Shown piece after piece: positions 29,675 to 39,522 of a stretch of 64,000 bases of DNA (positions are counted from its first letter, which is position 1; every line of letters starts with the position of its first letter). Origin of the DNA: Blautia sp. (lineage in GTDB: Bacteria > Bacillota > Clostridia > Lachnospirales > Lachnospiraceae); assembly GCA_029257775.1 (NCBI GenBank), contig JARIAQ010000014.1:1-64000 (forward strand). The letters are read 5' to 3'. The notes under the pieces are model-generated. The model was given only the letters and a program-made list of their open reading frames with translations. It searched no databases and was not told the origin of the DNA. The position numbers and the translations under genes are program-made.

Positions 29675-31432
29675 ATGCGTAAAGCAGGTGAACTTATTGC
29701 CGGAAGATATAAAATTTTAAAAAAATTAGGTGAAGGAGGTATGAGTGTTGTATATCTGGCAGTAAATGAAAAGGTAAATAAGCACTGGGCAATTAAAGAA
29801 GTAAAAAAAGAGGGAGTAGAAAATTTTGAAGTTGTTCATCAAAGACTTTTAGCGGAAGCAGAGATTTTAACAAGGCTTCATCATCCAAATCTTCCGGATA
29901 TTGTGGATATTATTGAAGAGGAAGAAAGTTTTTTGCTGGTCATGGATTATATAGAGGGGAGAGAATTAGAAAGTATAGTACAGCAATATGGACCACAGGA
30001 GCAAGAGAAGGTTATAAAATGGGGGCAGCAGTTGTGCGATCTATTATCTTATCTTCATTCTCAAAATCCTCCGATTATCTATCGGGATATGAAACCTTCC
30101 AATATTATTTTACAAGAAGATGGAAAAATAGTGCTTATTGATTTTGGTACTGCCAGAGAACTAAAAGAAAGCCAAACAGAGGATACGATTTGTCTTGGAA
30201 CCAGTGGCTATGCAGCGCCAGAGCAATATGAAGGTTATGGACAAACGGATATGAGAACGGATATCTATTGTTTGGGTGTAACTCTTTATTATCTTCTTAC
30301 GGGTCATAATCCAGTCTGTAAACCTTATGAAATCTATCCCATTCGTTATTGGAATGCCAATCTTTCTTCTGGTCTTGAATCTATTATCTTAAAGTGTACA
30401 AGGAAAAATCCTTCTAAACGTTATCAATCTTGTGAGGAGTTAAGGCAAGCTCTTTTTCACTATTATGAATTGGATGTAGAATATCAAAAATCTCAAAAAA
30501 TGCAAAAGGGAATTCTTTTCTGCTTCTCTATTTTGGCCATTGCTTTTGGACTTTTAGGAGTTGCTTTTTATAAAGAGGAAAAGGAATTTGTAAATCGTAT
30601 ATATGAGGACTATCTTTATGAAGCCCAAAGTCAAACAGAAAAGGAACAGTGTTGGGCATATTATCAAGCAGCTATTATGTTAAATCCACAAAATAGTAAA
30701 GCCTACAAAGAACTTTTAGAGACTTTTCTTTGGAGAGATAATGAGGAACAGGAACAGGTACAGGATTATTCGGTATGTTTTTTTTCAGAGGAGGAGGAAG
30801 CTTTTATTCGTAAAATATTAAGAGCTGAAAGACGTGGAAAAAAGACAAATGAGGACTACTTAAAATTGAGAAAAAGGGAATATGAAAGTTTTGCATATGA
30901 TTTAGGTGTTGCTTATTTTTATTCTTACAATGGGATAGGAAATAAGGCAGTGGCAGAAAAATGGTTAAAAATTGCAGGAGAAGGAAGACCTTCTAAAAAA
31001 TTACAGAAATATAAAATTAAAAAAGCTCAAAAATTATGGAAGATTGCATCGTATTATGAACAGTTGGGTATGTATCATCAAGGTGGAGATGTGGGGATTT
31101 CTTATAGAGATTACTGGGAGGATTTAATAGAAATTGTGAATTACGAAAAGAAAAATTCAGAATATTCTCAGGATTTATTGTTTAGCTATAAAGAGCTATT
31201 ATCGCAAATTATTGTTTCGGTTTCTAAGTTTGTAAAAGCAGGAATATCTAAGGCAGAAATACAAAAACAGCTAAAAGAAATTGAGGAGGTATTAGATCAA
31301 ATGAAAATAGAAAAGAGTAGCGCCAATGCTCTTTACGAAGAAGAGATAAAAAGAATTTTGTGTGAAAATTTACCAGCAGCGTATCAGAGTATAGAGGCTG
31401 CTTTTGAAGGGGAGGTGGGAGAATATGAATGA
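29675..31432 (+). CDS. transmembrane Ser/Thr protein kinase (Hanks/PknB-like) with TPR-like extracytoplasmic region
   Basis: LGEGGMSVVYLA, AIKEV, IYRDMKPSNIIL, IDFGTA, GYAAPEQ; single TM ILFCFSILAIAFGLLGVAFY. Confidence 0.93.
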   Translation: MRKAGELIAGRYKILKKLGEGGMSVVYLAVNEKVNKHWAIKEVKKEGVENFEVVHQRLLAEAEILTRLHHPNLPDIVDIIEEEESFLLVMDYIEGRELESIVQQYGPQEQEKVIKWGQQLCDLLSYLHSQNPPIIYRDMKPSNIILQEDGKIVLIDFGTARELKESQTEDTICLGTSGYAAPEQYEGYGQTDMRTDIYCLGVTLYYLLTGHNPVCKPYEIYPIRYWNANLSSGLESIILKCTRKNPSKRYQSCEELRQALFHYYELDVEYQKSQKMQKGILFCFSILAIAFGLLGVAFYKEEKEFVNRIYEDYLYEAQSQTEKEQCWAYYQAAIMLNPQNSKAYKELLETFLWRDNEEQEQVQDYSVCFFSEEEEAFIRKILRAERRGKKTNEDYLKLRKREYESFAYDLGVAYFYSYNGIGNKAVAEKWLKIAGEGRPSKKLQKYKIKKAQKLWKIASYYEQLGMYHQGGDVGISYRDYWEDLIEIVNYEKKNSEYSQDLLFSYKELLSQIIVSVSKFVKAGISKAEIQKQLKEIEEVLDQMKIEKSSANALYEEEIKRILCENLPAAYQSIEAAFEGEVGEYE

Positions 31433-34400
31433 AATAGAAAATAAAATTTATCTGTATCAGTGTTTTAAAAATATATTTTTAAGTATGAGTATTTTTTGCC
31501 TGATTATAACTGTCTGGTTATATTATAGTTGGAAAAGCAAAGAGAATTTGAAAATATTTGTTGGAATATTTTTGCTTGGAGTTGTAGGGAGCTTTATTTG
31601 CGTACAGCAAATACAAGCTTCTTCTCATAGGGAAAGGCCAGTTGTTTTGAAAATGAAGGAGGGAATGCGACTGAAATATACAAAGATATATGATAGAGAC
31701 GATTTTCGCGTTTTTCAAAATTCTCAAACAGGAGATACTCTGGAAAATTTAGAGGACATAGAAATAGAAGGAGTTGAACAATCTGATGAAGTTTTTGTAC
31801 GAGGACTTGAAGGAATCCTAGAAGAAAAAGTGAAGGATGTAGTGGAAGAGAGAGAGATTGGCATTCTTCTTACAAGAATTGAATTGGGAGGAAAAGATGC
31901 TTTCAAATATAAGGTGGATTTAGAGAGGAATAAAGTTCGTTTAGACGGAGTGATTACTATAAAAAAGCGAAAGATTAATTTAAGGATAGCAGGGGGAAGT
32001 AGAGAGTACGGCCATTATAATGAGATAATATATGATCAGGATATTCCAGTGGGAGAAAATACGGAAAGTTATGTGAATTGTGAAATAGAAGGGGTGTTAA
32101 AAGGGGATGCGGTTTCTTATCCAACTCCGTGCGAAAAACCCATAGAAGAGGATTGGATGCCAGATTATCCTAAAGGTGAATGGAAAGATAGAATAACAAT
32201 AAATCAAGATGGGGAGGCTGGAAAAAATTATTATTTTAACGATAAGGAGATTGTTTGTGGTACGTTGAAAATAGAACCTGAGATAATCGAAGATTATTCC
32301 CAATATATTGATTTTGAAACAGATAGGAAGCAAGTATATTTTGATAAAGATACAGGAAAACTTTGGGCTGATGGAAAAACACAAGATTTTTGTGTACAGT
32401 TAAAAGAAAGTGAGAAAGGGGGATTTTATACTGATGTATGTATGGATACAGGGGAAATAATCAGTAGAAAGGGGAAAGGTTTGGATTTTTCAAAAGAGAA
32501 TTTTAAAGAAGGAGAAGAACAAAAAATTTGTCTTTATCTAGTTCATGAAGAAAATCAGATGAAATCAGAACCTTTTACAATTTCTCTTTTTTTTGATACC
32601 TGTGCTCCTGAAGTGACGGGAAATACCATAAGTGATAGGATGAATGATTATGAAACTTTATCAGATATAATAACTATTGGAAAGTATTACGGCCAAGAAA
32701 AAGTGGGAAGAGAAAACTTTTATCTAGAGGATAAAAATGGGTGTGGCATTAAAGAAAGCTGGTATCATGTTATAGAAAGTGAGGAAGATTTTACAAAAGA
32801 GATGATAAAGAACTATTTATATAATGAGTTGCAAGAAAAGCAATGGAATTTGTTACCCCAGGATGGTGTAATAGAATTTTCTTTAGAGCAAGAGAAGTAT
32901 CTTGTTTTAATAAAGGTGGAGGATTATTTGGGACACGAAAAAATTTATGTTTCCAATAAAATTTCCATAGATAGGGAAAAACCTCATGTTCAAATAAAGT
33001 TTGGAAAAAAGCAACAAATATCAAAAACAGGAATTTATGGAGAAGATGTCAAATTGGAATTTTTTGCAAAAGATGAAAAATCTGCTATAGCTAAAATGGA
33101 AGTTCTGGTGACTTGTGGGGGAAAAGAAATTAAAAAAGATGTTTTAATAGAGAGAGCAACTTTACAAGAGATATTATTACCATATACCATAGTAGCTCAG
33201 GAAAATTATAGTGGAGACGTTTGCGTTACCGTTATTGTCTCAGATTATGCCGGAAATAGGACAGAAAAAAAGTTACATTTAGAAATGGATACGGTATTAC
33301 CTGAAGTAAAGGTGCAGTGGAATACGGGGAAGAATAGTCAAAAAAAATATTATAATACAGAAAGGGTTGCCCATATAGAAATAAAAGAAAAAAATTTTGA
33401 AGACTCTTTGATTCAGTGGGAAATAAAAGGAAATGCCAAAATTGAAAAGTGGAAATCAAAGGGGGATGTTCATTTCTGTGATGTTGTTTTTTCTAAAGAT
33501 GGTGTATATGGATTGGAATTTTCCTGTGTGGATCAGGCAGGTAATCAGAAGAAGTATCAAGAACCGGATACATTTATTATAGATCGCACAAGTCCAGTGA
33601 TTGAAGTTACTTATGAGGATGAAATAGATTCTCACATAAAATATTTTAATCGCCCCCGTGTGGCAGAAATTGTGATTTATGAGCAGAATTTTGATGAGAA
33701 TCAGGTGGAAGTAAGTGTAAAAAATGAGAAGATGGAAGGAAAACAGCCTCATATTACAGAATTTTCTTCTCAAAAAGGTGTTCATAGGGCAAAAGTTCTT
33801 TATGAAGAAAGTGGTGAATATGATTTAAAAGTTTCCTGTGGTGACAAAGCTGGAAATCAGGCAAAGGATTTTCAGTCTGAAAAATTTATTTTAGATTTAG
33901 AGATTCCTGAAATTGAAATTTTTAATGTAAAAGATAAATCTGCAAATAAGGATAAGGTAGCACCGATAATTGAAATTCGAGATGTGAATTATCAGATGGG
34001 GGCTTTTACTGTGGAGTTACTGGGTAGTAATGGAAAAAGCTTGAAGATAAATAAGACGGTGAGAGGGATAAAACAGGGGCAGAGAATAGCTGTTGATGAT
34101 CTGCCAAGAACAGAAGAGGTGGATGATGCTTACACACTTTTGGTAACAGCAGTGGATAAGGCGGGAAATTGGGTAAAAAAGGAAATTATGTTTTCTGTAA
34201 ATCGGTATGGTTCTATTTATGAACTGGATCCTGGTACACAAAAATGGCTCAGTGTAGAGGAAAGAAATCATACATATTTAAAAGAGGGGAAAGAAATTGG
34301 TATTTATGAATATAATGTAGATCGCATTAAGGAAAGAATCATTACAGTGATTTGTGATGGAGAATTGAAAAACTTAAAAGAAGGTCAGGATTATAGGGTG

Positions 34401-34967
34401 GAAACTTTGGAAAACAAAGGAAAGTGGAAAAAAAGCTATTATAAGATAAAAGCGGAAAATTTTAAAAGAGAAGGAAATTATACAGTTATTTTAAATTCCA
34501 AAGACAATGCAAATAATAGTATGAACAATATATGTATGAAAAGAAAAGCAGAAGTAATGCCGATTTCATTTACAGTAGATTATACGTCTCCCGCTGTTTT
34601 CATACGGGGAGTAGAAAATCGAGGAAAATATCAGGATTTAGTAAAAGATATTGTAATTGAAGTTACAGATAATCAAGGGTTAGAAGAAGTAGAGCTTCAG
34701 ATTGGGAATAGAAAAATTCAATATAAAAAGAAAGAATTAAAGGAGAAGAAGGGGATAATTAAAGAAAAAATTTACAAAAATGAAAGATGGCAGAAAATTC
34801 AGGTAACAGCTATAGATGCGGCAAAAAATAAGCATCTGGAAAGACTTCGTGTTTTGGTTATGCCAAATTCGTTACAAAAAGAGAAAATGCAAGATAATAC
34901 TATGAAAATTATGCTTGTATTTCTTTTGCCGATATTGTTGTTTGTATGGAAAAAGAAGAAAAGTTAA
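31425..34967 (+). CDS. very large membrane-anchored surface protein with repeated Ig-like domains
   Basis: N-terminal hydrophobic segments; repeats with D-x-AGN(Q/W/R) ends (SDYAGNRTEKK, VDQAGNQKKY, GDKAGNQAKDF, VDKAGNWVKKE); C-terminal TM + KKKK. Start at ATG 31425 with RBS GGGGAGGTGGG. Confidence 0.85.
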   Translation: MNEIENKIYLYQCFKNIFLSMSIFCLIITVWLYYSWKSKENLKIFVGIFLLGVVGSFICVQQIQASSHRERPVVLKMKEGMRLKYTKIYDRDDFRVFQNSQTGDTLENLEDIEIEGVEQSDEVFVRGLEGILEEKVKDVVEEREIGILLTRIELGGKDAFKYKVDLERNKVRLDGVITIKKRKINLRIAGGSREYGHYNEIIYDQDIPVGENTESYVNCEIEGVLKGDAVSYPTPCEKPIEEDWMPDYPKGEWKDRITINQDGEAGKNYYFNDKEIVCGTLKIEPEIIEDYSQYIDFETDRKQVYFDKDTGKLWADGKTQDFCVQLKESEKGGFYTDVCMDTGEIISRKGKGLDFSKENFKEGEEQKICLYLVHEENQMKSEPFTISLFFDTCAPEVTGNTISDRMNDYETLSDIITIGKYYGQEKVGRENFYLEDKNGCGIKESWYHVIESEEDFTKEMIKNYLYNELQEKQWNLLPQDGVIEFSLEQEKYLVLIKVEDYLGHEKIYVSNKISIDREKPHVQIKFGKKQQISKTGIYGEDVKLEFFAKDEKSAIAKMEVLVTCGGKEIKKDVLIERATLQEILLPYTIVAQENYSGDVCVTVIVSDYAGNRTEKKLHLEMDTVLPEVKVQWNTGKNSQKKYYNTERVAHIEIKEKNFEDSLIQWEIKGNAKIEKWKSKGDVHFCDVVFSKDGVYGLEFSCVDQAGNQKKYQEPDTFIIDRTSPVIEVTYEDEIDSHIKYFNRPRVAEIVIYEQNFDENQVEVSVKNEKMEGKQPHITEFSSQKGVHRAKVLYEESGEYDLKVSCGDKAGNQAKDFQSEKFILDLEIPEIEIFNVKDKSANKDKVAPIIEIRDVNYQMGAFTVELLGSNGKSLKINKTVRGIKQGQRIAVDDLPRTEEVDDAYTLLVTAVDKAGNWVKKEIMFSVNRYGSIYELDPGTQKWLSVEERNHTYLKEGKEIGIYEYNVDRIKERIITVICDGELKNLKEGQDYRVETLENKGKWKKSYYKIKAENFKREGNYTVILNSKDNANNSMNNICMKRKAEVMPISFTVDYTSPAVFIRGVENRGKYQDLVKDIVIEVTDNQGLEEVELQIGNRKIQYKKKELKEKKGIIKEKIYKNERWQKIQVTAIDAAKNKHLERLRVLVMPNSLQKEKMQDNTMKIMLVFLLPILLFVWKKKKS

Positions 34968-35003
34968 TATATACTAAAGCAAATACTGTCAGGAGGAAAG
35001 CAA

Positions 35004-35999
35004 ATGAAAATTTTTGATATGCACTGTGATACGATTAGTGCTATTTATGAAAAGAAAAAATGTAATAAAGTGGCAGAACTTAGAAAGAATAATTTACATT
35101 TAGATATAGACAAGATGAGAAGAGGAGATTATGGACTTCAAACATTTGCCCTTTTTGTAGATAAAGAGGCACAGAAAAATTGTTTTGAAACTGCACAAGA
35201 AATGCTTGTCCTTTTTCAGGAGGAGATTAAGAAAAATAGTCAAGATATTGCGCAAGTTTTTACATATAAGGATATAGAGGAAAATGAAAAAAATGGAAAA
35301 ATATCTGCACTTTTATCCCTAGAGGAAGGAGCCATTTATGAAAAAGAGCCTGAAATGCTACAAAAATTCTATAATCAAGGTGTGCGTATGGCAACTTTTA
35401 CATGGAATTATGAAAATGATTTAGGATATCCCAACCGTTTTTATAATCCTTTGGAGAAAAAGGTATGGAGTGAGGGGGAATCTGCAGGGTTAAAAGAAAA
35501 AGGATTTGAGATGCTGGAGGAAATGGAAGCACTTGGGATGATTCTTGATGTTTCTCATCTTTCTGACGGAGGTTTTTACGATGTTGTGAAATACGCAAAG
35601 CGTCCTTTTCTGGCTTCTCATTCCAATGCCAGAGGCATTGCCCCTAATGCGGCTCGAAATCTAACAGATCAGATGATTCAATTGTTATCTAACAAAGGCG
35701 GTGTTATGGGATTGAATTTTTGCGTGTCTTTTGTAAGAGAAAATTGGAAGCCACAAGAGGAAGGAGCTCTTTTATCTGAGCTTATTAGACAAGTAAAATA
35801 CATTATTCATGTAGGCGGTGAGGAGTGTATTGGACTTGGCAGTGATTTCGACGGGATTGAAGAAGCACCGGTTGAAATAAAAAATGGAGCAGGTCTTCCA
35901 CTTTTAGCAGAAGCAATGGAGAAGGCAGGTATGCCGTATACGCAGATTGAAAAAGTATGTTTCAAAAATGTAAGAAGGTTTTTAAAAGAAAATCTATAG
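35004..35999 (+). CDS. membrane dipeptidase (peptidase M19)
   Basis: MKIFDMHCDTISAIYE, LDVSHLSDGGFYDVV, PFLASHSNARGI, IGLGSDFDGIE. Confidence 0.95.
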   Translation: MKIFDMHCDTISAIYEKKKCNKVAELRKNNLHLDIDKMRRGDYGLQTFALFVDKEAQKNCFETAQEMLVLFQEEIKKNSQDIAQVFTYKDIEENEKNGKISALLSLEEGAIYEKEPEMLQKFYNQGVRMATFTWNYENDLGYPNRFYNPLEKKVWSEGESAGLKEKGFEMLEEMEALGMILDVSHLSDGGFYDVVKYAKRPFLASHSNARGIAPNAARNLTDQMIQLLSNKGGVMGLNFCVSFVRENWKPQEEGALLSELIRQVKYIIHVGGEECIGLGSDFDGIEEAPVEIKNGAGLPLLAEAMEKAGMPYTQIEKVCFKNVRRFLKENL

Positions 36000-36004
36000 A
36001 GCAA

Positions 36005-36045
36005 GAAACAGGGGTTTCGCATAAGCAAAAATCCCTGTTTCATAT
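36005..36045. terminator. hairpin terminator between convergent genes
   Basis: GAAACAGGG..TCCCTGTTTC. Confidence 0.6.
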
Positions 36046-36094
36046 AAGCTACAGAACATACTAAATTTCTGATCTGCATAGTTTTGTTTCTTCC

Positions 36095-36328
36095 TTAGCA
36101 TTTAAAATCAAATAAATCACGAATAGGAACTTCCAGTGCTTCGGCAATATCGAAGAGACTGTCAAGAGAAATCGAAGTTTTTACTCTCGGCGCTTCGATA
36201 TTGCTAATATGAGTTCTGCTAAGTCCTACACGTTCTGCAAGTTGGGTTTGTGTTAATCCTTTTAATTTTCGATAATAAGATATGGTTAATCCTAATTCAC
36301 GAAGTTGTCTTGTCCTTTTTTCGTCCAT
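36095..36328 (-). CDS. XRE family HTH regulator
   Basis: LGLTISYYRKLKGLTQTQLAERVGLSRTHISNIEAP; start at MDEKRT with RBS AAGGAG. Confidence 0.93.
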   Translation of the reverse strand: MDEKRTRQLRELGLTISYYRKLKGLTQTQLAERVGLSRTHISNIEAPRVKTSISLDSLFDIAEALEVPIRDLFDFKC

Positions 36329-36435
36329 AAAGGCAAATCTCCTTTTTTTGCTAAATATAGCATTGCCATAAATGAACAAAAACAAACTAATATAGTGCAA
36401 AAATAAAATATTAAATTGCATAATATAGGTGGTAA

Positions 36436-37824
36436 CTAATTTTTGCAGTGTACGGTTATATAATTATCAGCAATATCGCACATTTGTTCAAGACTAAAGA
36501 CATGTACATGATTTCCGGAAATTACTTCAAAACCGCTTACAAAGTCTGATTTAGAAAACAGATAATACCATTTTTCCATATCAGGAAAAAGAGAAGCATG
36601 TTTTTGTAGTTTGTAAAGCGCATCAATGTCAATCCATTCATCTGTCCAGAAACAAGATCCTAGTAGAATATTATTATCATGGTAAGCTGCAATAGGAATT
36701 GTCTCTGTGCGTTTTTTAGTTGGGTGTTGCCCCCACCATTTGCCTACGTTTTTCATAGGAAAGGGTGCAGTGCCCATTTCATCTGTTAGAATTAGAAATT
36801 CCTTACAAATAGTTTTAAAAATATTTTTCGCATAATTATCCAGTTCTGGCAGAATAAATGTGTTAAAAATAGATTTACCTTGTCCGGACTCAATTTCTGA
36901 TTGATAAGGAAAGACGTATGTATACCAAAAACGAAAAATACCATCTGAAATAGTATAGACAGCACGGCGACTGCCTTGATCTTCCGTTACAGGAACCATT
37001 CTTTTTGTAAGATTCCGTGAAGATAAGGAAAGAAGAAGGCTGCTGGCAGCACTGGTAGTAAGGCCAGTGCAGTCACAAACTTCTTGGAGTTTCTTTTCCT
37101 CCTGTCCAAGAGAAAGGAGAATAGAGCGCATAATACAGGAACCAGAATAGTATTCTCTTGTCTTGGATGGTACAAAACGGTAAAAGATACCTTTTTCTTG
37201 AAAGAAAAGATGGTAAATACTATCTTTAACAGATAATTGGGGATTAAAATACTGCAAATAGGCGGGAACCCCTTTTGTAATGCTATACAGCAGCATTTGG
37301 TCTTCCAAAGACATTTCAGGATAAAACATTCGCATTTCAAAAAAGGAAAATGGTCTTAAAAGAAAAGTGTTTTTTTCTTTTTTGGACTCTTTTTTGTAGG
37401 TAGAAGCAGATTTACATAAAATTAGAAAAATATTTGCGTCTTTGCTTATACGGTTAAAAAATGAGGAAATCAAAGTGGAAATCCTTCTATTAGCAGCTAA
37501 AAGATGTGGAAAATCATCAAAAATTACTAACAAAGATTCTTGTTCAGAATATTTTGCCATTAACTTTAAAATATCGGTCATCCCTTTTGTCTGTTGAAAA
37601 TCCTCATGTAATTGTCGTGTACATAGTGCCCTTAGCCTATGCATATTTTCTTCAAAAGATAAAGGTGCAGCTTTAAAATATAAAGTTTTTTTGTTATTAG
37701 AAAGTTCCTGAATAAGTCTGCTTTTTCCCATACCAGGATGAGAATACAAAGATACATGGCAGGAAGCTTTCGTGTCAAATAAATGATTAAAGTCGGAAAG
37801 TATATTCCCTTTGTCTAAAAACAT
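36436..37824 (-). CDS. P-loop ATPase with C-terminal DUF234-like domain
   Basis: SHPGMGKSRLIQEL; LLVIFDDFPHLL; wHTH region (SSLLLSLSSRNLTKRMVPV); C-terminal IPIAAYHDNNILLGSCFW. Confidence 0.8.
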   Translation of the reverse strand: MFLDKGNILSDFNHLFDTKASCHVSLYSHPGMGKSRLIQELSNNKKTLYFKAAPLSFEENMHRLRALCTRQLHEDFQQTKGMTDILKLMAKYSEQESLLVIFDDFPHLLAANRRISTLISSFFNRISKDANIFLILCKSASTYKKESKKEKNTFLLRPFSFFEMRMFYPEMSLEDQMLLYSITKGVPAYLQYFNPQLSVKDSIYHLFFQEKGIFYRFVPSKTREYYSGSCIMRSILLSLGQEEKKLQEVCDCTGLTTSAASSLLLSLSSRNLTKRMVPVTEDQGSRRAVYTISDGIFRFWYTYVFPYQSEIESGQGKSIFNTFILPELDNYAKNIFKTICKEFLILTDEMGTAPFPMKNVGKWWGQHPTKKRTETIPIAAYHDNNILLGSCFWTDEWIDIDALYKLQKHASLFPDMEKWYYLFSKSDFVSGFEVISGNHVHVFSLEQMCDIADNYITVHCKN

Positions 37825-38025
37825 AAGATCTCCTTGAATTTTGTAAAATAAGATTTAATTTTATTTTAGGTGTACTTTTCAGGAAAGTCAAAACATTTTC
37901 AAAGGTTTTTTATAGAAAATTTAGATTTAATTCCAGATTATTTAGAAGAAAAGGAGAAAAAATATGATATAATATTTGCATAATATGCACGAACAAAAAG
38001 AAAACTGGGCAGAGAGGCAGTGATT

Positions 38026-39522
38026 ATGAAACTTAAGACTAGAATTATTAGTTCTTTTTTTATTATCGTTTTAGAACCTTTGTTGTTTACAGGATTGGCT
38101 TTTTGGGTATTTTCAGAATATCAGTGCCGTGTCATAGAACAGCAGTATGGTATTGAAGATGCTACATACAAAAGTCTTTCTAATACAGCAGAGATTGTAA
38201 ATCATCTTACAAATGAGCGGGCGCAGGCCATGCAGGAGATTGCGGAGAAAGAACCATACAAATTTGAAGACATTGTTTATTTAGATGAAATGAACAAAGA
38301 ACTTCAGGAAATACACGCTTACCTGTTGATTAAGGAAGGGGATCGAGTAACGTATTATGGATGTGAAAATTATCCCTTAGAAGTGGTAGAACGCTTAGAT
38401 CATTACGAAAACTTTAATTCAGAAAACAGTGATAGTGTATATATGGGGGGCAGAGTGCAAGCTCTTGTAAAGAAGGTTAGTTTTCATACCGATACAGTAA
38501 AAGATGGAAGTGCTTTTATTATTTCTAATATTTTTGAGACACTTCCTCAGCTAAAAGAACTTTTTAAGAATATGCTGGTCACCGTAATTGTAATTCTGGC
38601 TGCTACGGCATTAGGACTTACATGGTGGATTTACAGAGGAGTTATTGCACCTCTGGATCGTCTTCGAACAGCTACAAGAAGGATTAAAGAAGGAGATTTG
38701 AATTTTTCTGTATCCACGGAAGGAGTCAGTGAAATTGCAGATTTATGTCAAGATTTTGAAGATATGCGTCGCCGTTTGAAGGAAAATGCAGAAGAAAAAG
38801 TTGTTTTTGACAGAGAAAGTAAAGAACTGATCAGTAATATCTCTCATGATTTAAAGACACCGATCACAGCAGTGAAAGGGTATGTTGAGGGAATTATGGA
38901 TGGAGTTGCCAATACACCGGAAAAGATGGAGCGTTATATTAAGACAATCTATAATAAGGCCAATGAAATGGACAGACTAATCAATGAGCTGACTTTTTAT
39001 TCGAAAATGGATACAAATAAAATTCCGTATACGTTTAATAAAATTTATGTAACGGAGTTTTTTGATGATTGCGCTGAGGATTTAAATATGGAACTTAGTT
39101 CCAAAAATGTAGATTTCTCTTACTCTAATTATGTAGAACCGGAAATTATGGTAATTGCAGACGCAGAACAAATTAAACGGGTGGTAAATAATATCGTAAG
39201 CAATTCTTTGAAATATATGGGAGAGGAAAAGCAAAAAAGGATTAATCTTCGAGTAAAAGACGTAGGAGATTTTATCCAGGTAGAAATTGAGGATAGCGGA
39301 AAAGGAATCGCAGCGAAGGATCTGCCTAATATATTTGACAGATTTTACAGAACAGATGCTTCCAGAAATTCGTCTAAAGGAGGAAGTGGAATTGGCCTTT
39401 CCATTGTTAAGAAAATTATGGAAGATCATGGTGGGAAAGTTTGGGCCACAAGTAAAGAAAATATTGGAACAGTTATGTATTTTGTTCTGAGAAAATATCA
39501 GGAGGTACCAGTAAATGAGTAA
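38026..39522 (+). CDS. HAMP-containing sensor histidine kinase
   Basis: HAMP, SNISHDLKTPITAVKGYVEGI, GKGIAAKDLPNIFDRFYR, GGSGIGLSIVK. Confidence 0.95.
   Translation: MKLKTRIISSFFIIVLEPLLFTGLAFWVFSEYQCRVIEQQYGIEDATYKSLSNTAEIVNHLTNERAQAMQEIAEKEPYKFEDIVYLDEMNKELQEIHAYLLIKEGDRVTYYGCENYPLEVVERLDHYENFNSENSDSVYMGGRVQALVKKVSFHTDTVKDGSAFIISNIFETLPQLKELFKNMLVTVIVILAATALGLTWWIYRGVIAPLDRLRTATRRIKEGDLNFSVSTEGVSEIADLCQDFEDMRRRLKENAEEKVVFDRESKELISNISHDLKTPITAVKGYVEGIMDGVANTPEKMERYIKTIYNKANEMDRLINELTFYSKMDTNKIPYTFNKIYVTEFFDDCAEDLNMELSSKNVDFSYSNYVEPEIMVIADAEQIKRVVNNIVSNSLKYMGEEKQKRINLRVKDVGDFIQVEIEDSGKGIAAKDLPNIFDRFYRTDASRNSSKGGSGIGLSIVKKIMEDHGGKVWATSKENIGTVMYFVLRKYQEVPVNE

Noticed and set aside
33456-33785. 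Minus-strand ORFs antisense to the giant Ig-like protein
   Set aside because: AT-rich antisense frames with no RBS or family resemblance
36987-37340. 117-aa minus-strand ORF inside the ATPase/DUF234 gene
   Set aside because: Alternate frame of a larger supported CDS; not evidence of a frameshift because the main frame is continuous
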